Shown: positions 35,039-45,446 of the stretch, in pieces | Layout of the letters: each line of letters starts with the position of its first letter | Numbering within the stretch: the stretch's first letter is position 1 | From: Pomphorhynchus laevis | Lineage: Eukaryota > Acanthocephala > Palaeacanthocephala > Echinorhynchida > Pomphorhynchidae | Assembly (NCBI GenBank): GCA_012934845.2 | Contig: WNNJ02002338.1 | Location: forward strand, 62,001 to 126,000 | DNA length: 64,000 nt | Direction: 5' to 3' | Translations under genes and position numbers: made by a program | Notes under the pieces: model-generated | Databases searched by the model: none | Seen by the model: the letters and a program-made list of their open reading frames with translations, nothing else | Told to the model about the DNA's origin: nothing

Positions 35039-35442
35039 TTTATGCGTACAATATGTACCAAACACAAACGTCCTTTATGGACGTTTGTGTTTTTAATCCA
35101 CTTGGCTCATCGTATGCCCAACGGATGAATAACACACATAACTATCATGAGAATAGAAAACGAACTAAATATGTTGAAAGAATAGTAAAGATCGAGTGCT
35201 CTGCGTTTCACCCTCTCACGTTTTCGGCGCTAGGAAGCATAGGGCCCAGTGCAGACAGAGTACTACGACAGATCGCAAGACAACAAGCGGTTAAACAAAA
35301 TACACCCTATCACAAATGCATCACTAAACTTCGGAGCGACATATCATTCATCCTTGCAAAGTGTGTGTCCTTGGCGATTCGACGAGCATCAATCCGAAAA
35401 CTCAATAGTCAAGCGAATATATTCAAAGATTCGCCAAACTAA
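35035..35442 (+). pseudogene. RLE-A endonuclease C-terminal fragment
   Basis: 135 codons: FMDVCVFNPLGSSYAQRM, RKRTKYVERIVKIECSAFHP, LTFSALGSIGPSADRVLRQI and LRSDISFILAKCVSLAIRRAS. It aligns with the end of the RLE-A protein (LDICIYS, KYGERI, PLLFSTSGGIGP). The rest of the element is absent. The first codons overlap a 14-bp hairpin (35060-35092), so the real homologous part starts at about FMDV. Confidence 0.8.
35060..35092. repeat. Perfect 14-bp hairpin at the start of an RLE fragment
   Basis: AAACACAAACGTCC and its complement around TTTAT. The right arm encodes the conserved MDVCVF residues; the left arm is an inverted copy. Confidence 0.95.
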
Positions 35443-35744
35443 CATTAATGAAAATGTATAATAATAACAATTTTAATAAGGGCCCATTTGCGGGTAACCA
35501 AAATTGTATGTTATGTTGAAATGTTAAAATAATAAAATATATATATTTAAAAAATATATATATACCAAACTTAAATTTTATAGGTACAATTCAGCTATAT
35601 ACGCCCAATTATACACGTAATTCAAAGTTTAATATAAGCACATAATTTGATTTTACTAATGTATCAAACATTGATACTTGTTGCTGTAAGTGATTGACTT
35701 CATTACTTTTAGTTAATAAAACGATTTTTATTAACTAAAAATCG
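35443..35744. other. AT-rich spacer with a 14-bp hairpin
   Basis: No gene. Perfect hairpin at 35707-35740 (TTTTAGTTAATAAA arms, 6-base loop) just before CR1-like homology starts. Confidence 0.6.
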
Positions 35745-36162
35745 TTCTATCCATTTGAAAGGTTGTGGTATTCGAATTTTGAAAGATTTGAACCGGGATG
35801 ATCGTATTCGTTTATCTGCCGCCAAGACAAAGTTATCAAAAAGACTGTCTGCAGGTGAACACGGTTTAATTATCAAAAATTTTCAAGTTGTGCGGAGATG
35901 TCTGCACATTCGTTGGCTAGGACTACATACCTCCCTCCAACAGGATGCCCTCCGCGATATAGTGCCGGTATGATTAATGCATCCGTGTTCTTCCAGTCAG
36001 GTACTAATGGTCCTTTCACATACGCTAATAACGTAATAACGGACAGCGTTTACAATTCTTTAACGAGATGTAGTAGTGTTAAAGTAATGTATTCTAATGT
36101 GCGTAGTATAATAAATAAGATTGATGAAATTCGTCATTTGCTTCAACAAAAACGTCCCCTTA

Positions 36163-36196
36163 TAACCAAGATTCAGCCTTCACTGAATCTTGGTTA
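36163..36196. repeat. Perfect 14-bp hairpin in CR1-like APE
   Basis: TAACCAAGATTCAG and complement around CCTTCA. The right arm is the expected coding for the TESW-type catalytic region; the left arm replaces the preceding codons. Confidence 0.95.
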
Positions 36197-37155
36197 AAAG
36201 CTCAAATATCTTCCAATGAAATTGTGATGGACGGTTATGTCTTATTTAGAATTGATAGAACTACTCACTTAGGTGGGGGTGTTTTACTATATTTACGAGA
36301 TGATCTACACTACCGGCTAATATTAACTATTGAGGATTCCGACAAATTGAACGAGTTGCTATGGGTGAAAATATATTCCCCTTTCTCACTAAAACTCGTT
36401 GTTGTATACCGAGGTTCTTGTTAATCTACAAACTTAATTATAAATGTTTTCGATCGTTTCAGTTTAGCCCCTAATATTTTAATTCTTAATGATTTCAATA
36501 TGCCGACCGTAAATTGGGTTTCATACACATGCACCGCTTGTACTGATCCGGGCTCAGTTGCTTTGCTTGATGCAATGAATGAACTTTGTTTATCTCAACA
36601 CGTCAGTTAATTTACTAGACTTGGTTCTTCGTTGAACTCGCTTCTTGATTTAGTTCTAACAACGTCAGACGCGTTTGTTGAGACTATTGAACATTTGGAT
36701 TCCATTGGTCTCTCTGATCACATTAATCTGTTGATAAATATTAACACTGATTGCCCTCTAAGTAGATCTTCAGTTAGGCGGATAAATCATTTCAGAACTG
36801 ACATAGATAGTGCCAGGAAATGTTTAGTACGGTGTTCTTGGCCGGACGCATTCACTGTTGGAGGTAAACATGCCGGAATATATTTCAGAAACACGCTTTG
36901 TGGCATTCTAACTAGATTCCCTCTTACATCTTGTTTTAGGAAAACAAACCACTGTTCCGTATGTTTGGCTATGATGTTAAGAAAGCGATATCTGCACGTC
37001 AAAAGATGTTTAAATCTTATAAAGCCGGATATGCAAGTTTTTACGATTATAGACGTATCCGCAATAAAGTATTATGGTCTAAAAGACGTAGCCTGGCAAG
37101 ATTCAAAACAGTTTTCAAAAAACTTTCTCGATCATAAATCGTGACGGCCTGTCCT

Positions 37156-37195
37156 TGTCTAATGAGCGAGTAATAGCAAACTCGCTCATTAGACA
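37156..37195. repeat. Perfect 16-bp hairpin in CR1-like linker
   Basis: TGTCTAATGAGCGAGT and complement around an 8-base loop, coinciding with the end of the 170-codon frame. Confidence 0.95.
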
Positions 37196-37561
37196 TTATA
37201 AATTAAGAAAATTTATAACTGTTCTAGCAAATTACAAAAATAAGAAAAAATTAATACTACAAAAGCTCAAAGATACGGCAAATACCAGAATTTCTGTTAA
37301 CTCTAGACATCCAAATTCAGTCTGATTCAAATACAATTTCCTATATCGATAATATATCATCCTCAAACATTGATCATTTATTCTCCAGCATTAGACTTAA
37401 AGTTTCGAATTTTTCAGAAGTAAACAAATACTTCGACAAATACTGTGGACATATATTCCGTCATCAGATAAGATAAAGATAGCGTAATCAAAACTCGAAA
37501 ATTGCCAAATACAAAGACTTATAATTTTCAAGTAATACATACTACTGAAGCAAGTACTGAA

Positions 37562-37652
37562 AAAAATTTTGGTTTCTAATAAACATACAAACATTATCCA
37601 AAAGAAACAATCGACAACCTTAAAAAATTTTTGGTTTCTAATAAACATACAA
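37562..37652 (+). repeat. Duplicated 5' motif, two copies 60 bases apart
   Basis: GGTTTCTAATAAACATACAA occurs at 37571-37590 and 37633-37652, each after an A/T run. Near-identical copies lie at 26991 (plus) and 1451-1470 (minus), in each case within the leader of a different element family. Confidence 0.8.
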
Positions 37653-39135
37653 TTATTCCTGTCAGTTCCGCTCGCTACGCTCGCGGATTGAGCTCAATCT
37701 ATCGATAAAAAGTCATGCCTAAAAAAGCGCGATCTCAGATCCCGGTTCCTGATCAAGAATCTTCCACATCAGAATGCAATGATGGTTATACCAGCTTTGA
37801 AGTTGGATGCGATTCCAAAGATTGCGATGTATGGACACTTGTTCGTGTTGACCAATCGGTGTATAAACGTAAACATTTCACTTGCGGTTTTTGTGCATCA
37901 GTACGACTACTACAGTTATCCTGCTCATCTACTCCTGTATCACACACGACCACTCAAACCAATGCTGTTTTAGATGTTTCCCTCGCATCAACACCTGACT
38001 TCGCATCATATAATCCCATTATTAAACCCACTCTCTCACACACTCCTCGTTCAACTATGTACCAAACTTCCATTAATCTTTCTCATTCTAACAATGCTAA
38101 CGGTAAAGCTTTTCATCTCGTACCTCCTCTTTCCTATTCCTCCCCCAATCTAAATAAATCTCAAACTTCTTTATTCTCCTCACGTACTCCTTACTCGACC
38201 TCCCCTGTATCACCTCTCAATAATTTACACCCTTCCATCAAAATCATTTCCAGTAACATTTCCGATCAACTGATTCAACACTCCATTCCTGTCACTCATG
38301 CCCCAACCTATTTTAATTCTCCTTACTCTACCTCCCACGTAACACTTCCAAATAAGTTACATCTTACATTTAAAATCATATCCAGTCACATCTCTGATCA
38401 ACCGATTCAACACCCCGCTCCTGTCACACTTGCTCCAACCAATATTAATTCTTTATCAAGCACCCCTGTCATTTCCACTTCTATCTGCTCATCTACCTCG
38501 ACTCCTACCAGCTCTGTCCGTCCACCACTTCCACGAAATCGTTTTCCTTCGCGCGATCGCTGTATAATCATATCAAACTTAAAGCTTTCCGAATCTGCTT
38601 CTCCACAATCTCGCCTCGATGATGATGTATCTACTTTCAGGTCTATCCTAGCAACCATTCTTCCTGATGATAACCCATCACTCTTCAATAATATCGCTCC
38701 TGTATCCTTTATTCGTTTACACAAATCCACTAAATCCAGTCATCTCAGTCCTCCACTCTTAAAAATCGTTTTCCGACATAGTTCACATGCCTCGTCGGTA
38801 CTCTCCCAACGTTTTAAACTTCTTACCACTTCATCTACTTGCCGTATCTTTCCTGACCGCTCCCTTCTGATATTGCCCAGCTCAATTTAGCTCGCATTGA
38901 AAAATATCGACGTGAAACAAACGGCGAGTCATCCTTATCTATACGTAAAATCAACGGAAATTTTCACGTTCTTCACACAAGGCCAAAAATTCGATAGCGT
39001 CCCATCTCTCCCCCTTGTCTTCTTCGCTAGTCGATCTCGCTCCTAAGCATACTTTTCGTCTTAGTCTATTCAATACTCGCTCCATTCTTCATAAAGCTGA
39101 TATGCTTCTCGATATCTTCGATCAATTATCTGTGG
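37653..39135 (+). mobile_element. L2-like LINE copy L2-2, 5' part
   Basis: Begins with one unit of the 20-bp 5' minisatellite (ATTATTCCTGTCAGTTCC), a leader with GCTCGCTACGCTCGCGG, intact ORF1 start and the opening of APE (LFNTRSILHKADMLLDIFDQ). It stops at 39135, where an opposite-strand L2-like piece begins. Confidence 0.85.
37715..38890 (+). CDS. L2-like ORF1 protein
   Basis: 391 codons, start MPKKARSQIPVP. A PHD-like zinc finger at about 28-65 (VGCDSKDCDVW, HFTCGFC), a long Ser/Thr/Pro-rich low-complexity linker (70-265), and an RRM-like half (RDRCIIISNLKL, RLDDDVSTFRSIL, LLKIVFRHSSHASSVLSQRF). The frame shifts after CRIFPDRS, so the C-terminal LARIEKYRRE...KINGNFHV block is read in another frame to about 39000. 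ORF1 proteins bind element RNA. Confidence 0.8.
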   Translation: MPKKARSQIPVPDQESSTSECNDGYTSFEVGCDSKDCDVWTLVRVDQSVYKRKHFTCGFCASVRLLQLSCSSTPVSHTTTQTNAVLDVSLASTPDFASYNPIIKPTLSHTPRSTMYQTSINLSHSNNANGKAFHLVPPLSYSSPNLNKSQTSLFSSRTPYSTSPVSPLNNLHPSIKIISSNISDQLIQHSIPVTHAPTYFNSPYSTSHVTLPNKLHLTFKIISSHISDQPIQHPAPVTLAPTNINSLSSTPVISTSICSSTSTPTSSVRPPLPRNRFPSRDRCIIISNLKLSESASPQSRLDDDVSTFRSILATILPDDNPSLFNNIAPVSFIRLHKSTKSSHLSPPLLKIVFRHSSHASSVLSQRFKLLTTSSTCRIFPDRSLLILPSSI

Positions 39136-40885
39136 GGATTATCGATGAGTCAAAAAATACAGTAGGAGGATATATGTTTGGTTTACGGAGGAGGATCTAC
39201 ACTTTTTTTGGAATTGTCGGCGTTTAGAACGAGATGGAGATTGGAGAGACGTTTGTAGATAGAAGAAAGACAGTTGGAGGCAGAAATGCCGATATCGTGT
39301 ATGCGATGTGCGGGTGCATGAGCATAGATTAGAATGTCATCGGCGTATTGCATGACGTTAAAGGAGTAAGGTTTAATAAATGGAGAGAGATCGCTAAGCA
39401 AAAGAGAGAAAAGCAGGGGACCTAGGACTGAACCTTGTGGGACCCCGCAATAAATATGGATGGGAGGGAGGATGATGAATTAGAACAGACGCGAAAGGAA
39501 CGGTCGGATAGATATGAGGCGAACCATGCTACGGAGGCGTAAGAAAAGCCGTTAATCATAACGAAGGCGAGAAAGGAGGACGGAGTGGTCGACAATGTCG
39601 AATGCGGAGGAGAGGTCGAGGGAGATGAGAACACTATATAGAGCCTTGTCTCGAGAAATGAGTAAGTCGTTGTACACTTTTATGTATGCGATTTATGTGG
39701 AGTGATTAGAGCGGAAAGCGGATTGGAAAGGAGGGTACAGATTGGATGAAGAGAGATAAGCGTTGATCTGTATTAAGATGAGGCGTTCTAATAGCTTAGA
39801 AAGAGTAGGGACTAGTGAAATGGGGGAATAACTAGAAGGACGGGAGGGGTCGAGCAATTGTTTCTTAAGGAGGGGACGAACGATTGCGAATTTCCAGTGT
39901 GAAGGGAAGATACGACTGCGGATGGACGAGTTAAACAAGGTTGTGAGAAATAGGGATATCGATAAACATATAGATTTTAATATGTGAGTAGGCAGGGGAT
40001 CGGCAAGTGAGGTTTTGTTGGGCAAGGACATGAGGACAGATGATACTTCTGTAGGTGATACAGGGAGAAGATGAAAGAGTTCCGGAAGGATGATAGTAGA
40101 CTGGGCAGAGTGGGATATGATGGAGACCGGGTTGTGAGAGAGCAACGTGGATACTTTAGTCTGAAGAAATGACGAATAATCATTGGTATTTATGTTGCAC
40201 GGCGAAGAAGAGCGAGCAAGGTTTGAGTTAAAAGTATGCCAGAGTCTTAGAGTTGAATGAAGTGATGATTTTATGCTGCTAGAATGAGTTGCATTTGGTA
40301 CGTAGTAGGTTGAGATGAGACCGGCGATGAGCAAGATAGGAATCACGGAAAGACGGAGTGATCGAGCGGAAATCACGTCTGAGAGAGCTGTGATAGACTC
40401 GAAAAGCATGGCGGAGTCGACGCTTTGAGAGTAGGCATTAGATGTCAAACCATGGGGCACGGTGCAAGCGACGGTGTGGGTGAGACTTGAAGGGCAAGAG
40501 AATATCGAGAGTGGATGTGAGTTCAGAGTCGAAAAGAAAGGCGAGATCGTGAGGAGATGAATATGTTATTGTGGGTAATGATAGAGACGATTTGAGTAAG
40601 GCAGAGCGGAGAAGGGAGAGGTCAAGATTTCTCCAAGGGCGACGTAGGATTGTAGGTGTGTGAGGAGGGGTGTGGTTGCGAGCGAGATCAAGGGTGATAA
40701 GAAAGTGATCGGATAGACCAGGATCAGAGATGGACAGTGAGGTGTAGGCAGCAAAATGATCGGGGACAGCGATGATGTCGAGTGCCCCACCAAGTATATT
40801 TATGAGGGCAGTAGAGATTAGTTTGTAATTGTAGTGTGATAGAATGTTGATGAAGCGGATGGAATCTGTGGAAGAAGATTCTGTG
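39136..40885 (-). mobile_element. L2-like LINE copy L2-3, APE to RT, ends lost
   Basis: On the minus strand: APE middle, PWRNLDLSLLRSALL, the 255-codon frame 39693-40460 (NKTSLADPLPTHILKSIC, IVRPLLKKQLLDPSRPS, SYSPISLVPTLSKLLERLIL, QSAFRSNHST), then motif A and SVAWFASYLSDRS, GPLLFSLL-type motif B region and VMQYADDILIYAHAP (motif C) at about 39360. The 3' third is missing at the 39135/39136 junction; the 5' end stops in APE near 40885. Confidence 0.8.
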
Positions 40886-41730
40886 GAAGTATATTTATAT
40901 AACTTAGCACGACTGGAGTGCTGTCCTTCACAAATTTGTAAAAATAAATTAATAGATTATCACATTATATATTAATGTCTATACGCACAGGACACGCAAA
41001 GCTTAAACATGCAAAATTGTTTAATGCATAAATGTACTTCTAATTCAACAGCAAAACATTGATAAAGGACAAGCTATAAAAACCATAATTCATATCCAGA
41101 TCATAGCAAGTGTAAAGGAGACAATAATCAAAACGACGGTTAAAACGACGTATTTTTACGTTCAAAAATAAACCTAATTATAAAAATCCTCATAAGCTTT
41201 CAAAATAATCGATTGTTGCGAATTCCAGGATGTATATCCTCATATGCTAGAAAGCGTATTTAAAAACACAAGAGAGATATTTCTTTGTCACAAACTTGCA
41301 ACATAAAATAAGAAAAATAACAATCGATTAGTATATTTGTTTGTTAGACTCACTCAGCAAGAAAGTCGGTTTCCGAGTCACATCGCGTACATGCATAACA
41401 ATTTTATCTTAGAGTGCTTAGAATTTACTGGGTTCTTAAATATTGTACACACATTATTTTCCTAATTTGTGATCTTAATTTGAGATCTTAAGTAAATACA
41501 ATGTGTTCCAGCTAATTACAAGATTAATATACACATTGTCCTGATTATACTAAGTTCTCACAAAACGAATTCGCCACAGTTATCACATTACTTACAACGA
41601 ATATATAAAGCGAGTTCTTACAACGAATATCTAAAGCGAATATCTAAGCTATCATATAATATCATCTGTAACTGGAGACTTCGCGTGTTTCATAAAATCT
41701 AACACATTGCCGTCGGAAACCCCTTGGTAA
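40886..41730. other. AT-rich stretch, no gene recognised
   Basis: May contain the leader of the RLE-B element at its right end. No motif seen. Confidence 0.45.
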
Positions 41731-41991
41731 ATGGAAGGGGCAAAGCTTGGTATTTGCCCGCATTGTAACAGGCCAATCGCACTTACAAAATTCGGAAATG
41801 TACGTTTTCACAAGAGTTTTGGGATTCGGTGCCCAGGCACTAGCTGCGCTTCGATTGTTGATTACACACCCAATATTTCCTCCCATGACAAACTTACAGT
41901 CGAACGTCAAACCTACAAAGGATCTGAAATGGCTTCGATCAACGACGTTTCCAGCAATTTGAACGCATATGAAATGCTTCACCGTATTTAG
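41731..41991 (+). CDS. RLE-B N-terminal zinc-ribbon segment
   Basis: CPHCNRPIALTKFGNVRFHK followed by RCPGTSCA gives a C-x2-C...H...C pattern found at the start of YLDD-type RLE elements. The frame stops after MLHRI (TAG at 41989) and continues beyond with IPWSLRNKAARIFTNLIEEA, a conserved linker of the family. Confidence 0.65.
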   Translation: MEGAKLGICPHCNRPIALTKFGNVRFHKSFGIRCPGTSCASIVDYTPNISSHDKLTVERQTYKGSEMASINDVSSNLNAYEMLHRI

Positions 41992-42285
41992 GCATCATCT
42001 ACGCTGACAGTAAGACGAATCCCTTGGAGTTTACGAAATAAAGCAGCTCGCATTTTTACCAATCTTATTGAGGAGGCACTAGAACATAAATCGCCATATA
42101 GCTGGACTAGTCTTTTGGGGTTCGCAAAAGTGTGCATATCAGCTCATCCAGGTGATCACCGAAATGTACGAAAAGATATAGAGAATGCACTAAAGTCAGC
42201 CTAAAACAGGCAGTTTGACACTTCCTTTCTCACGCATGTTTGTGCTCAACAAACGACCCGACATAAACACGACAAATCAAAGACA

Positions 42286-44055
42286 ATGACAATCGAACTT
42301 GTGCGACAGGGAAACTACGGCAAAGCAATGAAACGAATATCTTCGTCACGGCTGGCGCCGTTCATAGAACAGACACACCGTAAGCTCACAGATTTGCACC
42401 TACCCGGTAGAGGTATTATAACCTCAATCCCAACGGCAGAACACGGTATTGTCATCGATTCGGATACCGTTCGTGATTCAATTTTCTCATTCCCCTCTGC
42501 ATCGTCACCAGGTTGTCTGGGTTTAAGAGCCGAACACCTACAAGACATGATCACAGCGGATCAGTCTGGAAAGCTTCTAAGCCGCCTGACACATCTGATT
42601 AATCATATGGCAGCCGGTGACCTTCCTGTAGATATATCTCGATATTTTGCGGGTGCAGATCTTTTCGCTCTAGAAAATCCAAATGGAGGTATACGCCTAA
42701 TAGCGGCAGGAGAATTGTTAAGGAGGGTGTGTGCAAAGTGTATTTGCTCGAAGATGCGCGATAAGTTCACTCAAATATTTCAACCACAACAGGTCGGTGT
42801 TGCAGTGGCAAATGGCGCAGATTTAATAATTCACCAGGTTCGACGATCGCACGAACAGATGCACACCTCGGAAAGTTGGGTATGGGCGAAAGTAGATGTT
42901 TCGAACACATTTAATACAGTTGACAGGCAATGCTTTATTAACGCAGTCGACATTGAAACACCTTCTATCGGACCGTGGATCAAATGGTGCTACTGGCAAC
43001 CATCAAAATTACGATTTGGAGCAGCAAAAAGCCTTACATCGTCAGCAGGAGTACAACAAGGGGACCCTCTGGGCCCATTCTTTTTCGCACTGGCAATCCA
43101 ACCGATTATTCGGAAAGTCGACTCGATCACAGGTATCGGTTTTAACAAGTGGTATTTAGACGATGGAATAATTGGAGGTGAACCCAAGGCAGTTGCTATC
43201 ACATTAAACATGATTGCAAATGAGCTGAAAAAAATCGGACTATCAATGAATTGGCAAAAAACCGAATTAATAGGCTACAAAGAAGCAATTATCTCAACGC
43301 AGACAGAATGGACTCACTCTCCACATCCCAAGACTGACAGCAATTTCACTCTTTTGGGATGCCCAATTGGTTCGCAAGAGTTTGTAGAAGCATATCTCAT
43401 AAATAGTAGCTTACCAAACCTAGTAAATTACACAGAGCTTGTTGCGTCGCTTCCGGACGCTCATGTGGCTTACCTGCTATTGCGCCACTGTGCTTCCGCT
43501 CAACGAATAGCATTCCTCGTGAGGAATGTAGATCCAGCAAGCACCGAACATTCCTGTAAGCAGTTTGATAATGCTGTGATACGGGCGATGGAAATCATCG
43601 CTTCAATACAACTGTCAGCGCGAACACGATCTCAAGTTGAGCTCCCACTAAAAATGGGCGGTCTGGGCCTTAGGAGTACAAACAAACACAGAGCGGCAGC
43701 CTTTGCAGCAAGCGTCATCACAGTGGTCGCGTTTATGAACCAGGATCCAAATACATTTCGGGGCTTTGTAAACGCGAATGAAATACTTGCGCTACACGGA
43801 GCAGAAGTGGAACAACAGGCTTCATCCACAATACAACATCAAATATCGTTCAAAATCGACTCAGAGAAGCGGAAAAATCTATTAGACACTGGAGATGATC
43901 GGACAAGGGCCAGACTAATAGCGGTATCACAGCCACATGCGAACGCAAGGTTACAATGCGCCCCACATCGAAGTATCGGCCTAGCTCTTACCGACCAAGA
44001 ATTTACAATTCTTATAAGAATGTGGTTAGGCCTGCAAATTGCTCCAAGTGACTAG
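42286..44055 (+). CDS. RLE-B reverse transcriptase
   Basis: 589 codons. GCLGLRAEHLQDMI near 85, NGGIRLIAAGELLRRVCAK near 140, WAKVDVSNTFNTVDRQCF (motif A; Thr replaces the usual Ala) near 205, SSAGVQQGDPLGPFFFALAI (motif B) near 260, KWYLDDGIIGG (motif C; YLDD as in this group) near 295, GGLGLRST near 465. It ends by a stop after LQIAPSD, with the zinc-finger joint continuing in another frame. An upstream stop at 42202 separates it from the linker. Confidence 0.88.
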   Translation: MTIELVRQGNYGKAMKRISSSRLAPFIEQTHRKLTDLHLPGRGIITSIPTAEHGIVIDSDTVRDSIFSFPSASSPGCLGLRAEHLQDMITADQSGKLLSRLTHLINHMAAGDLPVDISRYFAGADLFALENPNGGIRLIAAGELLRRVCAKCICSKMRDKFTQIFQPQQVGVAVANGADLIIHQVRRSHEQMHTSESWVWAKVDVSNTFNTVDRQCFINAVDIETPSIGPWIKWCYWQPSKLRFGAAKSLTSSAGVQQGDPLGPFFFALAIQPIIRKVDSITGIGFNKWYLDDGIIGGEPKAVAITLNMIANELKKIGLSMNWQKTELIGYKEAIISTQTEWTHSPHPKTDSNFTLLGCPIGSQEFVEAYLINSSLPNLVNYTELVASLPDAHVAYLLLRHCASAQRIAFLVRNVDPASTEHSCKQFDNAVIRAMEIIASIQLSARTRSQVELPLKMGGLGLRSTNKHRAAAFAASVITVVAFMNQDPNTFRGFVNANEILALHGAEVEQQASSTIQHQISFKIDSEKRKNLLDTGDDRTRARLIAVSQPHANARLQCAPHRSIGLALTDQEFTILIRMWLGLQIAPSD

Positions 44056-44212
44056 TCGATGTTTTCGAAACGCAAATGCTGAGGGCTTCCATGCACTAAC
44101 TTGCAACTACGGTGGCTTTCCAGGAATGCGTCATAATGGAATTGGTGACGTCATTCTCCAGGCGGCACAATCAGCAGGAATCCATGTGGGTTGTGAGGTT
44201 CGCAACCTCACA

Positions 44213-45021
44213 TATACTAATGAAAGAGGTTAATTCTAGTGATTTAAATGTAAATCCAACATATGAACGTAGTGAGTTGAGTTTAGAAACAATTATTACA
44301 AGTCACTGTTCTATAATGGATAAAAAGGGTATAAAGGTTGAATTAGATAATAAAACTATACCTATATTATATTGGAATCCAAAATTACATAAAAATCCAA
44401 TAAAACCTAGCTTCATATGTAGTGCGTTTAAATGTACATTAAAACCACTTTCTGTCTATATGAATAAAATACTTAAAGTAATTAAAGCACATTTTAAAAA
44501 ATATTGCAAGGTAATCGAAATTAATACTGGTATAAAACACTATTTCAGTATTAATTCTACAAAAGAATTTTTAGAACAGACAAAAGGAATAAATTTTCAA
44601 AATATAAATACATACGATTTTAGTACGCTTTATACAAATCTAGATTTAGTAGATATTAAAGAAGCGTTAGTAAAATTAATTAATCTTATATTCGGAAAAA
44701 GATATACATATATATGTTATAATAATTATAACGCCTATCTAACAAAAATTAAACCATCAAGTAAATATAAATATATGGATAAAATTGAATTAATAGAATC
44801 CTTAAATATTTTGATAAATCAAAATTATTTAAAAGTAGGGACATCTATATTTAGACAAATAAAAGGTGTTCCAATGGGTGGTAATAGTAGCCCAATTATA
44901 GCTAACTTGTTTTTAAGCTTTATAGAATATGAATTTGTTCATAACTGTGTAAAAACTAAATCTAAACAATATAAATATATGAAATATATGTTTCGATACA
45001 TTGATAATATATGTGTATTTA
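44213..45021 (+). mobile_element. Internal fragment of the Naiad-like PLE
   Basis: Nearly identical to 2909-3719 (RT residues about 303-573), with under ten substitutions over 800 bases. Both ends are truncated: it starts at ACTAATGAAAGAGGTTAATT and stops just after motif C, which reads YIDN in place of YIDD. A target-primed insertion would normally keep the 3' end, so this looks like a DNA-level copy or an internally primed event. It opens in frame with the RLE-B zinc-finger region, giving a 358-codon chimaeric frame (44112-45188) that is likely accidental. Confidence 0.9.
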
Positions 45022-45446
45022 AGGAGAGTGAGACCATTCCGCGTGAATTTCTTGTAAAACATGTAAGCCAGACGCGAAAGAATGACGAATGCCGTTTCGT
45101 CATCACAATGACTCATCAGTGCACGATCCCTCCCACTACTGGATGCAGTCCTCCTCTGCATCCAGTAGTAAGAGGGATTTACACGTGAATTCAAGCTAAT
45201 TACCCCATTCGTGGGTCATTTTGTAACAATTGTGGTTAGATATTTTGCAAGGAAAAGGCTAGTAATCGACTACTCTCAAACATTTAATCGGTTTTACAAT
45301 ATTAGATACTTACCTATTGCCTAACCCTTTTGTCTATTTAATTATTATTAAAGGTATCTATTGCGTTCTTGTAAGTATCGGCTGTTTGTATTAATTTAAA
45401 TATTTCAGACGATATAAAATGTTGAATTATCGTAATTTTGAATCAT
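45022..45446. other. Stretch with long hairpin, no gene
   Basis: 45126-45178 folds as ATCCCTC/GAGGGAT plus ACTACTGGATGCAG and its complement, 21 paired bases with a two-base internal bulge and a 7-base loop. The rest is AT-rich. No element recognised. Confidence 0.7.

Larger units (their letters stand above)
35745..37500 (+). mobile_element. CR1-like LINE fragment, ORF1 end to APE and linker
   Basis: ORF1 C-terminus (IRILKDLNRDDRIRLSAAKT, IIKNFQVVRRCLHIRW), then APE pieces: VMYSNVRSIINKIDE, THLGGGVLLYLRDD, FNMPTVNW-like, SLLDLVLTTSD, IGLSDHINLL. It continues with an ORF2 linker (VNKYFDKYCG near 37420) and stops before RT. Frames are broken at several places, and two 14-16-bp perfect hairpins (36163-36196 and 37156-37195) sit at breaks. 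A different subfamily from the 26981 element. Confidence 0.75.
41731..44219 (+). mobile_element. RLE-B LINE, interrupted by a PLE fragment
   Basis: N-terminal zinc ribbon (41731-41991), a decayed linker, a long RT frame (42286-44055), and the start of the C-terminal zinc-finger/endonuclease in another frame (44039-44219: GFHALTCNYGGFPGMRHNGI). At 44213-44219 it joins a PLE internal fragment and RLE-B homology does not resume visibly afterwards. Confidence 0.85.

Noticed and set aside
39120-39150. Twin-priming inversion of a single L2-like element
   Set aside because: Twin priming keeps the 3' end next to the tail; here the two pieces meet at their truncated 3' sides and come from different subfamilies.
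44112-45188. 358-codon fusion protein joining RLE-B and PLE RT
   Set aside because: Both parts are truncated fragments joined by a rearrangement; motif C is altered and the reading frame continuity looks accidental.
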